Below are positions 42,595 to 52,874 of a stretch of DNA of 64,000 bases, in pieces. The stretch spans positions 1 to 64,000 of the forward strand of contig JAFRJK010000008.1 of assembly GCA_017432305.1 (NCBI GenBank). Direction: 5' to 3'. The notes beneath the pieces were generated by a model. The model did no database searches, had not been told where the DNA came from, and saw only the letters and a list, made by a program, of their open reading frames with translations. Every line of letters begins with the position of its first letter. The first letter of the stretch is position 1. The position numbers and the translations under genes are program-made. This DNA comes from Candidatus Saccharimonadota bacterium (GTDB lineage: Bacteria > Patescibacteriota > Saccharimonadia > Saccharimonadales > Saccharimonadaceae).

Positions 42595-42623
42595 TTGCCT
42601 TTTTCTCTGTTTTATGCTATAAT
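42595..42623 (+). promoter_or_regulatory. Promoter of the polysaccharide operon
   Basis: TTGCCT (42595-42600), 17 nt, TATAAT (42618-42623) with the extended element TGC before it. A TAAGG lies in the leader, some 12 nt before the GTG start. Confidence 0.65.
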
Positions 42624-42652
42624 ATAAGAATAAATTAAGGTTTTTTGTTGAA

Positions 42653-44739
42653 GTGAAAACAGGGGAGAAAAAGAAGGTTTTATTTGTTGCTACGGTCGAT
42701 TCCCATATCGAACTGTTTCATTTGCCATACCTTAAAATGTTTAAAGATAAAAATTACGAAGTTCATGTTGCAACAAACACCGATAAACCAATAAAATATT
42801 GTGATTCTAAGATAAAACTTCCGATAAGACGCAGCCCGTTAGGCTTTCTAATTTAAAGGCGATTCGAGAGCTAAAAAAGATTATAAACGCCGAAAAGTAC
42901 GATATTGTTCACTGCCATACCCCGATGGGTGGGGTGGTGGCACGTCTTGCTGCGAAAAAAGCGAGAAAAGCTGGAACTCGCGTGATTTATACCGCGCACG
43001 GTTTTCATTTTTATAAAGGTGCACCGTTAAAAAATTGGCTCCTTTTCTACCCAGTCGAAAAGCATCTCGCAAAATATACCGACACTCTCATCACGATTAA
43101 TGATGAAGATTTTGAGCGCGCAAAGAAAAAGTTTGAAAAACGCTGCCATGATATCGAATACGTCCCAGGTGTCGGCGTTGACGAAAAGAAATTCAATAAA
43201 AAACTCACAAAAAAACAATATGCTGCTCTTCGAAAATCTTTGAAACTAAAAGATGATGATTTCGTGATGATTAGTGTTGGACGTCTTGATACAAATAAAA
43301 ACCAAGGACTTCTAATTAGAGTTACTAGTAAATTAGTAAAAGAAGATAAAAGATATCACCTTCTTCTTGTTGGTCCGGACGAAAATAGCGGTAGATTCCA
43401 AAAACTCGTGAAAAAATACAAACTTGAAAAGAACGTGCATTTTCTCGGAACGCGCAGTGATATTCCAGAGCTTTTGCATATTTCGGATGTCGCAGTTTCT
43501 GCTAGTAAACGCGAAGGTCTCCCGGTTAATCTTATTGAATCGGTATACGCCGGCTTAAGAATCGTCGCTACGGATTGTCGCGGGAATAGAGATATCGTTA
43601 AAAGTTCTAAAGGTTTCCTGATTTCTAAAGGTGACGAAGAAGACTTTAAAAATAAAATTATTGATACGAGGTGGGGTATTGATCCATATCGAAAAATCTC
43701 ACGCAGTGCTTTAAAATATAGTTTTAACGAAGTGAAAGAAAAAAATTATAAAATATATAATTTACATAAACCATTAGTTAGTATAGTCATTCCGGTATAC
43801 AATGTTGAAAAATATATAGACGAATGTTTAGAGTCGATAATTTCTCAAACTTATAACAATTTAGAAATCATCATTGTAAATGATGGGTCAAAGGACAAAT
43901 CATTATCTTATATCAAAAAATATAAGGATAAAAGGATAAAGCTTATTAGCCAAAGGAACAATGGGCTTAGCTCAGCGAGAAATACTGGTACCAAACACGC
44001 TAGCGGTAAATATATTTTATATGTTGATTCCGACGATTTCCTTACATCGCCGATAGCTGTAGAAAGAATGGTAGAGACAATATCTAGAAGTGATTCCGAT
44101 ATATTATTCTTCAGGTATAATTACTATTTTAACAATAATAATTATAAGCCAAGTAAAAAAAATGTTACTAAAGAGTTTCAAGACATTAGGAACGAATATA
44201 AGAATATGGTTAAGAGGGATACGCTCAATATTAGTGCATGGAGCAAAATGATTAGATTAGACCTAATAAAAAATAACCATATTAATTTCGAAGAAGGCTT
44301 GTTGTCTGAAGACATAGATTTTAGTCTAAAACTTTATGATAGAGCTTCAAAAATTGTCGCTACAAATGACATCTTTTATAACTACAGACAGAAAAGAAGG
44401 GGGTCTATTTCTAGTAGTATTAAACATAAAAATATCAGCAGTTTGATAAAAATTATTGACAAATGGATGTCTATAGAATACTCGGATACTGATTACCGCA
44501 ATATTTATTATAACTACCTTGCTTACCAGTATGTGATTTTGCTTGCTATTAGTAATGACAATAATACTACCAACAAACAAAAACAATGGATTAACGATAA
44601 CCTGCATCTGCTTAATTACGATCTAAATTTCAAAGTAAAGTTAGCTAAAATATCTGTCAAATTTTTCGGAGCCAATTCAGGGATCAAAATCCTTAAGAGC
44701 TACAATATATTGAAGAATAGAGGAGTGATAAAAATATGA
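42653..44739 (+). pseudogene. Chimeric GT4-GT2 glycosyltransferase gene with a frameshift
   Basis: The GTG at 42653 starts a GT4 N-terminus (KKKVLFVATVDSHIELF) that stops at 42856. The same protein continues in another frame (LSNLKAIRELKKII, then DIVHCHTPMGGVVARLA) and runs to 44739. One base missing in CCGTTAGG at about 42840-42843 explains it; TTAAGG would restore the frame. The GT4 part ends near 43730. A GT2 domain follows (SIVIPVYNVEKYIDECLE, IVNDGSKD, YVDSDDF). Base and codon use switch to AT-rich at that join. With the frame intact it would be a two-domain enzyme. A sequencing error is possible. Confidence 0.75.
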
Positions 44740-45725
44740 AAAAAGTATCAGTAATCATTCCTACATATCGTGGTGAAAAATATCTTTATAGGTCATTGAA
44801 AACTGTTTTGTCACAGAACTATAAAAATATAGAAATTATTGTAGTTGATGATAATGGAATTAATACAATTTCCCAGAAAAAAACTCAGGAAATAGTCTCT
44901 GGCTTTCATGATGATCGGATTATATATATAACACATAAAAAAAATAGTAACGGTGCAGCTTCACGCAACACTGGGATCAGGGCAGCCAAGGGTGATTTTG
45001 TATGTTTTCACGACGATGACGATTTAATGTTGCCGAATCGCATTGTTAAATGTGTAAAAGCGTTAGATAATAAAAAACAATATGACGGTGTATTTATGGA
45101 TGTGGCCATTTGCAATAGTAAACTAACACCCAACTACATAGTCAAAGTAAGAAAAGCAGGTAATTGCTGGAAAGACATTTTGCTAAATGCAATGTTTATT
45201 GGAAGCGGGAGTAATATATTCTTAACTAAAAAATCTGTTGATGAAACTGGACTATTCGACGAAAAATTCATTAGGCATCAAGATTTGGAATATATGATTA
45301 GATTTTATGAAAAATTTACGACTACATACATAGGAGAAATTGGCATAATAAAATCGGAAAATGATATTTGTAATGTGCCTAGCTACCCAAAATATAAAGA
45401 AAACGAAGAATATTACATAACGAAGTTTGAGAATGAAATTAATGCCTTATCAAAAAATGAAAGAAAAATATTTTATTCCAAAATGCAATACTTTTTATTA
45501 AAGACGGAGTTGTTGTACTATAAATTGACATTCAGCAATATTAAAAGAGCGTTAAGGCTATCTCCGAAGGATTTTCTCATAGTCATTATGACAAAGATGA
45601 GAATAGCAAACACTTTCATAGTTAAGAGAGCTAACGAAATAATTAAGAGTTTTAGATCATTAAGTGTACCATTGCCAGTAGATGCCAAGCTTTTTATTAA
45701 GGAGATAAAAAATGATAAAGATTAG
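44736..45725 (+). CDS. GT2 family glycosyltransferase
   Basis: 329 aa. VSVIIPTYRGEKYLYRSLKT opens the GT-A domain, with IIVVDDNG, GAASRNTGIRAAKG and a CFHDDDD metal site (DXD-type). It would add one sugar to the lipid-linked repeat unit at the inner membrane face. ATGA overlap with the preceding gene. Part of the AT-rich block. Confidence 0.85.
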   Translation: MKKVSVIIPTYRGEKYLYRSLKTVLSQNYKNIEIIVVDDNGINTISQKKTQEIVSGFHDDRIIYITHKKNSNGAASRNTGIRAAKGDFVCFHDDDDLMLPNRIVKCVKALDNKKQYDGVFMDVAICNSKLTPNYIVKVRKAGNCWKDILLNAMFIGSGSNIFLTKKSVDETGLFDEKFIRHQDLEYMIRFYEKFTTTYIGEIGIIKSENDICNVPSYPKYKENEEYYITKFENEINALSKNERKIFYSKMQYFLLKTELLYYKLTFSNIKRALRLSPKDFLIVIMTKMRIANTFIVKRANEIIKSFRSLSVPLPVDAKLFIKEIKNDKD

Positions 45726-46911
45726 TTCTATATTAAATCCCAAAAAGCTTAATGACGTCATTATCTCATTAACCCTTATGACACCAGCTATTCTAGTATT
45801 TTTTAGAAGTGCTTTCTTGGTGGAGTCTAATATAGCATCATCGTTCATTGCGGTAGCACTAATGGTTCTTCTATTATTATACTGCTTTTCGCGACCAAAA
45901 AATAGAATAAAAGCTTCTAGCATATTTCTTGCAGTTAGTTTATTTTTGGTATTGGCTGCTTCACTATTTTTCTACACTGGAGTAGATTATTCGTTAGCTC
46001 AATTTGGCTTCTATATTCTCGTCCCTCTGTTGGTCTCACAACAAGAATTTAATATTCAGAATGTCCTTAAGAATATAATGGTTTTGTCGATTCCTCTATT
46101 CTTTGCAACAGATAGTATGTTGGAGCTCGAAAATGTAGGTTTGAACCAAGCAGATATGTATAGCACATATAGCTTTATTCCATCCATAATTGCTACCTTC
46201 ATATATATAATATATTACAGAAAGAAATTAGATAAGTTTACAATACTAGGTTGCCTGTTAAATATATATTATTGTGTCAGAGTTGCCCTTACGGCCACTA
46301 GGGGATTTTGGCTAGTTGTTGCAGTTTTTATCTTTTTTGTCATATTACTATATATAAAACAAAAAGCTAATAAAAAGACATACCTACTAGTTGCTATACT
46401 ACTATTTTCTGTTCTGACGACCATAATGTTGAACGCTAGTAGCATTATAAGCGCAGTTTCAAATATTATTGGGGATAACGCAGGCGGACAGGCAGGTATC
46501 TTTATCAAAACCAAACATCTTTCAGAGTCAAGTGATATATTAAATGGTAGGGCTGAATTATGGAGCCAGTCTATAGAATGGATAAGTAAGAACCCGATAT
46601 TTGGTAACGGTTTTGGATCTACTGCGAGGTTATATGGCAATGAACTATATTTATATCCCCACAATTTATTCCTACAACTTATGCAAGATTGCGGCCTTAT
46701 TATTGCAACATACCCAATGTTTATTATTATCTATGCAATAGTTAGCTTGACTAAAAAAGGTAAACAGACTGAAGCACAAAACATAACTGTTCTATTTTTA
46801 GTTTCAATTACTATACCGATACTGTTTTTCTCAAATGATATATGGAAAAACTCAGCCTTATGGCTATTGATAGGATACGGGATATATTTGAGGGGGTCAA
46901 AAAATGAGTAA
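45712..46911 (+). CDS. O-antigen polymerase/ligase-like membrane protein (Wzy)
   Basis: 399 aa with about ten membrane helices. A large loop holds KHLSESSDILNGRAELW, NPIFGNGFGS and YPHNLFLQLMQDCGLI, the Wzy_C pattern (N-G-R, GxG, H-N). It polymerises repeat units on the outer side. Start overlaps the previous gene by 14 nt. A separate Wzy function also exists in the fusion at 1617, so two polymerising systems may coexist. Confidence 0.8.
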   Translation: MIKISSILNPKKLNDVIISLTLMTPAILVFFRSAFLVESNIASSFIAVALMVLLLLYCFSRPKNRIKASSIFLAVSLFLVLAASLFFYTGVDYSLAQFGFYILVPLLVSQQEFNIQNVLKNIMVLSIPLFFATDSMLELENVGLNQADMYSTYSFIPSIIATFIYIIYYRKKLDKFTILGCLLNIYYCVRVALTATRGFWLVVAVFIFFVILLYIKQKANKKTYLLVAILLFSVLTTIMLNASSIISAVSNIIGDNAGGQAGIFIKTKHLSESSDILNGRAELWSQSIEWISKNPIFGNGFGSTARLYGNELYLYPHNLFLQLMQDCGLIIATYPMFIIIYAIVSLTKKGKQTEAQNITVLFLVSITIPILFFSNDIWKNSALWLLIGYGIYLRGSKNE

Positions 46912-48352
46912 CGTGCGCAAGAATTTCATTTATAATATATTATTTCAGATCATATCAGTCGTTATTCCAATTATTCTAGCACCATTTTTGTCTAGAACTT
47001 TGGGGCCTGACGGTATGGGGACGTATTCATTTACGTACTCTATCGCTTACTATTTCATGCTTTTTACTATGTTGGGCGTAAATAATTATGGGAGTCGGAC
47101 AATTGCTAAGGTTAAAAAAAATGAAGATAAATTGAGCAAGACTTTTTTTGAAATACATTCAATCCAGATTTTTCTCGGCTCCGTAATGTTTCTCCTATTT
47201 TTAGGCCTTTTAATGTTTTGTGACCAACAATATAGGAATATATTAGCTGTGCAATCAATTTTTATTATATCGGCAGCATTTGACATAAACTGGTTTTTCT
47301 ACGGGATGGAAGATTTTAAGACGATAACTATCCGAAGTTTGGTCTTAAAAATCATTAGTTGTGTGTCTATATTTTTATTAGTAAGAAACGCAAATGATAT
47401 TTGGATATATACATTTATAATGGCGATTACGGCGTTAGCTAGTCAAGTAGTATTATGGCCTTTTCTAGCTAAATATGTTAAAAGAACTAGAATTTGTTTT
47501 TCTGATATAAGCAAGCATATTAAGCCATTAGTTATTTTATTTGTGCCAGTCGTTGCAATTAGCTTGTACAAAATCATGGATAAAGTCATGATTGGTTTCA
47601 TGTCAGATATAAACGAAGTAGGGTTATATGAATATGCTGAAAAAATAAACAGTATTCCGTTAACAATAATAACGGCATTAGGTACCGTAATGTTGCCAAG
47701 AGTGACCAGCGTATCAGAAGATACAAAAAAAGTAAAAAATTATATTAATGAATCAATTAAGTTTGTGCTATTTATCACAATTCCAATTATATTTTTCTTC
47801 ATTATATCTATGTCTACCATTATACCAATCTATCTCGGGCCAGGTTATGATAAAACTATTGTAATTTCTATATTGCTGAGTATTACTTTGCCAATTATAT
47901 CTTTTGCTAATGTCATTAGGATGCAATATCTTATACCAATGGGAAAAGATAAAATATATGTATGGTCGGTTGTGCTAGGGGCATTGCTAAATCTCATAGT
48001 AAATTTGATGTTAATACCAGTAGTAGGGAGTTATGGAGCGTGCATTGGAACTATTGTTGCGGAAATAGCAGTTATGCTTTTCCAGACTATATGTGTATGG
48101 AAAGAAATAAGTTTGAAAGATAGTTTACATGTATGGCTAGAGACGCTAGCTAAATCATTTATAGCATATGTAGTAGCTATGTTGGTAAGCATTTTTGTAA
48201 ATACGTCCGATCTTGGATGGTGCTCTATGCAAATAATTCTATATTGGGTGATTTATGGGTTATTAAATATAAAATATATAAATTGCAGGTTATACATACC
48301 ACTAAAGAATATATTCTTTCAGAACGCACTATTGACAAAAACTAAAAAATAA
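46904..48352 (+). CDS. Oligosaccharide flippase (Wzx-like)
   Basis: 482 aa with 12-14 membrane helices. [20 protein letters not shown] and, later, [12 protein letters not shown] are typical of the PST/MOP flippase family. It moves the lipid-linked repeat unit across the membrane for polymerisation by the adjacent Wzy. Overlaps the previous gene by 8 nt. It is the last gene of the AT-rich block; composition returns to the local norm in the next gene. Confidence 0.9.
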   Translation: MSNVRKNFIYNILFQIISVVIPIILAPFLSRTLGPDGMGTYSFTYSIAYYFMLFTMLGVNNYGSRTIAKVKKNEDKLSKTFFEIHSIQIFLGSVMFLLFLGLLMFCDQQYRNILAVQSIFIISAAFDINWFFYGMEDFKTITIRSLVLKIISCVSIFLLVRNANDIWIYTFIMAITALASQVVLWPFLAKYVKRTRICFSDISKHIKPLVILFVPVVAISLYKIMDKVMIGFMSDINEVGLYEYAEKINSIPLTIITALGTVMLPRVTSVSEDTKKVKNYINESIKFVLFITIPIIFFFIISMSTIIPIYLGPGYDKTIVISILLSITLPIISFANVIRMQYLIPMGKDKIYVWSVVLGALLNLIVNLMLIPVVGSYGACIGTIVAEIAVMLFQTICVWKEISLKDSLHVWLETLAKSFIAYVVAMLVSIFVNTSDLGWCSMQIILYWVIYGLLNIKYINCRLYIPLKNIFFQNALLTKTKK

Positions 48353-48387
48353 GATATAATAATAGAAATATCTCTGATAGAGTTAAT

Positions 48388-49572
48388 ATGAAAATCGCAA
48401 TTGCGGGTACAGGTTATGTTGGGTTGTCACTTGCTACACTCCTCAGCCAAAATAATGAGGTCGTAGCTCTCGATATTGTCCCGGAAAAAGTTCGGATGTT
48501 AAACGAGCTTATTTCGCCAATCCAAGATGAATATATTGAAAAATACTTTCTCGAAGCGAAAAACGGCGAAAGAAATCTAAACCTCCGTGCGACTCTCGAT
48601 TATAAAGATGCGTTCGAAAACGCTGACTTTGTCGTCATTTCGACTCCAACAAATTACGACGAAAAACAAAACTTCTTCGACACATCTTCCGTTGAAGATA
48701 TCATAAAGAAAGTTATCAGCATGAACGATCCATCAATCACAATGGTTGTAAAATCGACCATTCCAGTTGGCTTTATTGAAGGCGTTCGTAAGAAATATAA
48801 CATCGAAAATATTTTCTTCTCTCCTGAATTTCTTCGCGAAGGAAAAGCGCTTTATGATAACCTTTATCCATCTCGTATTATTATTGGATCTGAATCTGAA
48901 AAAGCAAAACAATTTGCAGAACTTTTGAAAAATGCTTCCTTAAGAGAAGATGCGTCAGTTTTATTTATGGACAGTACCGAGGCTGAAGCTGTGAAACTTT
49001 TTGCAAACACTTATCTTGCACTTCGCGTTGCTTACTTTAATGAGCTTGACACTTACGCCACTTCAAAAGGCCTTGATACAAAAAGCATTATTGAGGGCGT
49101 ATCGCTCGATCCTCGAATCGGCACTCACTACAATAATCCATCGTTCGGCTATGGTGGTTATTGTCTTCCAAAAGACACGAAACAGCTACTCGCGAATTAC
49201 TCGAACGTCCCGCAAAACTTAATTGAAGCAATCGTAAAATCTAACGACACTCGAAAAGAATTTATCGCGAACGACATTTTATCGAAAAACCCGAACGTTG
49301 TTGGAATTTACAGATTAACTATGAAATCCGGCTCGGACAATTTCCGCTCTTCTGCAATCCAAGATATTATTCGCTTAATTAAAGCGGAAGGGAAAGAAGT
49401 TGTAATTTATGAGCCAGCTTTAAACGAACCAGAATTTAACGGTTGCCCAGTCATTAACGACATTGACGAATTTAAAACTACCAGCTCGCTTATTCTCGCG
49501 AATCGTTTTTCATCCGACCTCTTCGACGTCTCCGAAAAAATCTACACTCGCGATTTGTTCTCGAGGGATTAG
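48388..49572 (+). CDS. ugd: UDP-glucose/UDP-sugar 6-dehydrogenase
   Basis: It oxidises a UDP-sugar to the uronic acid with 2 NAD+. 394 aa with GTGYVGLS (residues 7-14) for NAD, the middle [12 protein letters not shown], and [11 protein letters not shown] with catalytic Cys259. Length is normal. A TATAAT near 48354 gives its own ~28-nt leader. Codon use is like the core genome, unlike its upstream neighbours, so this gene may be resident. Confidence 0.92.
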   Translation: MKIAIAGTGYVGLSLATLLSQNNEVVALDIVPEKVRMLNELISPIQDEYIEKYFLEAKNGERNLNLRATLDYKDAFENADFVVISTPTNYDEKQNFFDTSSVEDIIKKVISMNDPSITMVVKSTIPVGFIEGVRKKYNIENIFFSPEFLREGKALYDNLYPSRIIIGSESEKAKQFAELLKNASLREDASVLFMDSTEAEAVKLFANTYLALRVAYFNELDTYATSKGLDTKSIIEGVSLDPRIGTHYNNPSFGYGGYCLPKDTKQLLANYSNVPQNLIEAIVKSNDTRKEFIANDILSKNPNVVGIYRLTMKSGSDNFRSSAIQDIIRLIKAEGKEVVIYEPALNEPEFNGCPVINDIDEFKTTSSLILANRFSSDLFDVSEKIYTRDLFSRD

Positions 49573-49590
49573 TAATAGAATGGATAAGAA

Positions 49591-50304
49591 ATGAAAAAAT
49601 ATCTTAAAATGGTTAGAGGCTCTAAAAGTTACATCAACTATCTAAAAAAGATTGGTTGCACTATTGGTGATGATGTCATAATTTATAGACCTTTGTCGAG
49701 TGTGGTTATAGATGAGACCAGACCGTGGCTAATTGAAATTGGCAACCATGTTAGAATTACTAGTGGTGTAACAATCCTTACACACGACTATAGTTGGAGC
49801 GTGTTAAAAGTATTGAACGGTGAAATCCTAGGGGCTGCAAAAAAAGTCAAAATAGGGGACAACGTGTTTATTGGCGTAAAAAGTACTATAATGGGCGGAG
49901 TCAGTATCGGGAATAATGTCGTAATTGGGGCGAATTCACTAGTAACGAAAGATATACCAGATAATGTAGTAGTGGCAGGCAATCCAGCTCGAGTGATTTA
50001 TTCTATAGAAGAATATAGGAAGAAACGGCTAAGTAAGCAGCTCGAAGAAGCTATAGAACTGACAATAGAGTTTTATAAGAAATATAATAAGTGGCCAAAT
50101 AAAGAAAAATTGCGTGAGTTTATTTGGTTATTTGAAGATAGGGATTCCGATATAACTAAAGACCCAGTTTTTCTAGAAATAGGAAGTTTAGGCAATAATT
50201 TTGATAAAACAAAAGAAGAATTTTACAAATCAAATGGAAAATTCAAAAATTTTGATGCATTTATCAATCACTGTAAGAAAGTCTATAGAAGAAATGACAA
50301 CTAA
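49591..50304 (+). CDS. Hexapeptide-repeat acyltransferase
   Basis: 237 aa. The left-handed beta-helix repeats are clear: VTILTHDYSWS with the catalytic-type His, then IGDNVFIGVKSTIMGGVSIG, NNVVIGANSLVTKDIPDN and VVAGNPARVI, as in CatB/WcaF-type O-acetyltransferases. It probably acetylates a sugar of the glycan. An extra ~85-aa helical C-terminus is unusual. AT-rich compared with ugd. Confidence 0.85.
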   Translation: MKKYLKMVRGSKSYINYLKKIGCTIGDDVIIYRPLSSVVIDETRPWLIEIGNHVRITSGVTILTHDYSWSVLKVLNGEILGAAKKVKIGDNVFIGVKSTIMGGVSIGNNVVIGANSLVTKDIPDNVVVAGNPARVIYSIEEYRKKRLSKQLEEAIELTIEFYKKYNKWPNKEKLREFIWLFEDRDSDITKDPVFLEIGSLGNNFDKTKEEFYKSNGKFKNFDAFINHCKKVYRRNDN

Positions 50305-50884
50305 ATCTAAAATCATTACCACTATATTATTTATCGCGAGTATTATTGGCACTGGCGCTATTACTGTAGTGCAAAACGACAACATTGAATCGAAAAATTC
50401 AGCTTACACTGGACAAGAGAATAAAAAGATTAGTAATTTTTCCGAACTTGTAGGCTTGGAGCTTAAATTAGAAACAGAAACTAAAGAGATTGAAATTCCA
50501 TTTTCTACTGAAACTGTAGAGGATAACACGGTAGCTAAAGGTACTTCGTATATAAAAAGCGAAGGACAAAATGGAACCAGAACCGAAACTTATGAAGTTC
50601 TATATATTAATGGCGAAGAAAAAGGGCGAAAGCGCATTTTATCAAAAACTACAAAAGAGCCAATAAAACGAGTTGTAGTAGAAGGTACATATGTAAAACC
50701 GAAGACTTCAGCTAGTAATTGTCCGAATGGTACATACAAAAATTCTGCAGGGAATACGGTATGCCGTCCAGCATCAACAAACACTGGCGGTGCAACCGCA
50801 ATCTGTCGCGACGGCACTTACAGCTACAGCCAATCTCGAAGAGGAACCTGCTCGCACCATGGCGGTGTTAAGAAGTGGTTATAG
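50294..50884 (+). CDS. Secreted G5-domain plus DUF3761 protein
   Basis: 196 aa from the ATG at 50294; the frame extends upstream into the acyltransferase but the signal-like helix begins here. A hydrophobic N-terminus (about 6-24) is followed by a G5 domain (about 60-135: IEIPFSTETVED, GTRTETYEV, VVVEGTY), which binds N-acetylsugars or metals in wall proteins. The C-terminus has CRDGTYSYSQSRRGTCSHHG, the DUF3761 core. It overlaps the acyltransferase by 11 nt. It could interact with the glycan made by this operon. Confidence 0.8.
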   Translation: MTTKSKIITTILFIASIIGTGAITVVQNDNIESKNSAYTGQENKKISNFSELVGLELKLETETKEIEIPFSTETVEDNTVAKGTSYIKSEGQNGTRTETYEVLYINGEEKGRKRILSKTTKEPIKRVVVEGTYVKPKTSASNCPNGTYKNSAGNTVCRPASTNTGGATAICRDGTYSYSQSRRGTCSHHGGVKKWL

Positions 50885-50909
50885 CTAGCCAGCGTTCATT
50901 ATAAAACAG

Positions 50910-51641
50910 TCACTTAGAATAACAAACTGATTCATATTCGCCAAAATTATGGATCACTTCAAATTCTAATGTATTACTGGTGTCTTTAATATACTTAAGC
51001 CACGGCTTTAATTTACATTTTAACTGGACTCCAAAGATGTCTGTAGCAATGAAAGTTATTGTCAGTCTGTAAGTATTATTTTGTTGAAATATTTTCTGAT
51101 TGAAATTATTTTTATTAATTTTAAAGCGAAAATATTCAAAATCTGAAGAATTGTTACTAGATTCTCTATCCATCTTTTCGTCGGTATGTTCGCCCGTTGA
51201 TTCATTATTTGTTAGGCTAATAATTTCTAGCCCAAAATTTTCATCGACTCTTCCGTTATTACTGATATGCTCCACTGCTACGTCTCCAACAATTTTAAGA
51301 TTTTTAATGATGGTGTTTTTAGGCTCGTAGACTTTTAATTTTAGTGTAGGGCCACCATCACATAATTCAATTCTCTGGTATTCTCTAATGAAGATAAGTT
51401 TAAAAAATTTATCAGAAATTATTCTGTTTTCTTCTATTTTATTTTGTCTGTAAGCAATCAATAATGTGAGGCTGATAGTAGCAATACCTAAAATAAAATC
51501 AATAATATCACTTAGCCAACGAATATTGTTAATTGTTAACCCTATGTGTGAGAAAAAGTTAAAATAATCAAACATAGCAAAAACAACGCTACTTAATGCT
51601 AAAAGACAAATTAATAAAATTACAACAATATTCTTTCTCAT
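50910..51641 (-). CDS. Two-helix membrane protein with a beta-rich outer or inner domain, unknown
   Basis: 243 aa. Two membrane helices (about 5-25 and 42-62) are followed by a ~175-aa mixed domain rich in Asn, Ile and Glu. No family recognised. AT-rich composition and its place between the glycan operon and the XRE-ImmA pair suggest an accessory gene. It is convergent with the G5 gene, 25 nt apart. Confidence 0.6.
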   Translation of the reverse strand: MRKNIVVILLICLLALSSVVFAMFDYFNFFSHIGLTINNIRWLSDIIDFILGIATISLTLLIAYRQNKIEENRIISDKFFKLIFIREYQRIELCDGGPTLKLKVYEPKNTIIKNLKIVGDVAVEHISNNGRVDENFGLEIISLTNNESTGEHTDEKMDRESSNNSSDFEYFRFKINKNNFNQKIFQQNNTYRLTITFIATDIFGVQLKCKLKPWLKYIKDTSNTLEFEVIHNFGEYESVCYSK

Positions 51642-51710
51642 AAATGCTGTCCTAATCTATATTCTTCTTTTTAATTATAACAATGGTCTAAATAAGAGAC
51701 AATATACTGT

Positions 51711-51756
51711 TGCATTTTCCATACAACTGATGTATAATAAATACAACAACTAAGGA
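51711..51756 (+). promoter_or_regulatory. Promoter and possible operator of the XRE-ImmA pair
   Basis: TTGCAT near 51711 and TATAAT near 51733. The heptamer ATACAAC occurs twice (before and after the -10) and GTTG/CAAC arms surround the -35, so an XRE operator is plausible. A GGAAGGA RBS follows. Confidence 0.5.
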
Positions 51757-51766
51757 AGGACTAAAA

Positions 51767-52138
51767 ATGACATTTGGAGAAATGTTTAAAAATAGGAGAA
51801 TTTCTCTAGGATATACCGTCAGGAAATTCGCACAAGCTAAAGGATATGACATTGGCTATATTTCTCGTCTTGAGAACGGGCTAATTGCGCCTCCGGCGGA
51901 TTCCGAAAAAGTTAAAGCACTAGGAAAGGCCTTGGAATATAAGGAAGGCTCGGATGAGTGGAATAATTATCTCGACCTTGTAGCGATTGCGAGAAACGAA
52001 ATCCCGGAAGATCTGCGCAAAAACGAGATGGCGATAAAAATGCTCCCAGCGTTCTATAAAAGCTTACGTGAAAAGAATATAGACAAAGAGGAAGCCGAAA
52101 GGATGATAGATTTCCTAGAGAACTCCAGGAAGGAATAA
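51767..52138 (+). CDS. XRE-family transcriptional regulator
   Basis: 123 aa. The helix-turn-helix covers about 5-62 (FKNRRISLGYTVRKFAQAKG, then YISRLENG). The remainder is helical and acidic. It is followed 3 nt later by an ImmA-like peptidase, the classic regulator/antirepressor pair of mobile elements and stress modules. It probably represses its own promoter. Confidence 0.85.
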   Translation: MTFGEMFKNRRISLGYTVRKFAQAKGYDIGYISRLENGLIAPPADSEKVKALGKALEYKEGSDEWNNYLDLVAIARNEIPEDLRKNEMAIKMLPAFYKSLREKNIDKEEAERMIDFLENSRKE

Positions 52139-52141
52139 AAT

Positions 52142-52759
52142 ATGACTGACGACTTAGGTGCAGAGGCCCAAGTTCCGTATAAAAGCTATTCGGAAATTGA
52201 ATGGGATGTAGATACAGCTTTTAAGGAATTTTGGGAAAATGGATTTCCGATAGATGTAGATGAAATATGCGACGAAATAGGGATCGGAATAATTTATATC
52301 CCGAATTTAAAACGACAATTCGGAATTGATTCTTATACTACGAGCGATTTTAAGACGATTGTTGTTGACGAAAATATATTAGAAAACGAAAATCAATATA
52401 GGCTTTCTATTGCACACGAGCTAGGGCACATGGTTTTGCATAAAGAATATTATCCATCGAATATCCATGATTTGGAAACGTATTTAAAATATGCCAATGG
52501 ATATGTCAGTGGACCAGCCGAAAGCCAGGCGGAGATTTTTGCAATGATTTTGTTAGTTCCAAGTTTTGAATTAAAAGCGCAATTTGTTAAATATTTTGGC
52601 GAGGACATCGGTTCTAAAATCGAAGAACTTAATATTCCGAAAACGGCAGAAATATTTAATAATATATCCAACTATTTTGGTGTGTCGAACAGTCTCCTTA
52701 GGAAAAGAATAGAGTACGCATTTCCGGACATTATATCAATGATAAAAAATAAGGAATAA
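52142..52759 (+). CDS. ImmA/IrrE-family metallopeptidase
   Basis: 205 aa. LSIAHELGHMVLH holds the HExxH zinc site, and AESQAEIFAMILLVP supplies the third ligand, as in the COG2856 family. It would cleave the adjacent XRE regulator. 3-nt spacing from that gene implies co-translation. No phage or ICE genes adjoin it, so it may be a stand-alone switch. Confidence 0.85.
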   Translation: MTDDLGAEAQVPYKSYSEIEWDVDTAFKEFWENGFPIDVDEICDEIGIGIIYIPNLKRQFGIDSYTTSDFKTIVVDENILENENQYRLSIAHELGHMVLHKEYYPSNIHDLETYLKYANGYVSGPAESQAEIFAMILLVPSFELKAQFVKYFGEDIGSKIEELNIPKTAEIFNNISNYFGVSNSLLRKRIEYAFPDIISMIKNKE

Positions 52760-52760
52760 A

Positions 52761-52874
52761 ATTGGTACACATACATCTATTTATCGTTCTAGAAGCTATG
52801 GCGGATATCGGAATAAAAAGAAGACGAAACTTTCGACGATATCTATGAAGAATACACCGTAGATATTGGATAGT
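52761..52874 (+). pseudogene. Possible frameshifted small third gene of the XRE-ImmA operon
   Basis: After the peptidase stop, one frame reads YRSRSYGGYRNKK and, with a one-base shift, continues EDETFDDIYEEYTVDIG before a stop. Codon bias in both parts looks coding. It may be a decayed small protein. Evidence is weak. Confidence 0.3.
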
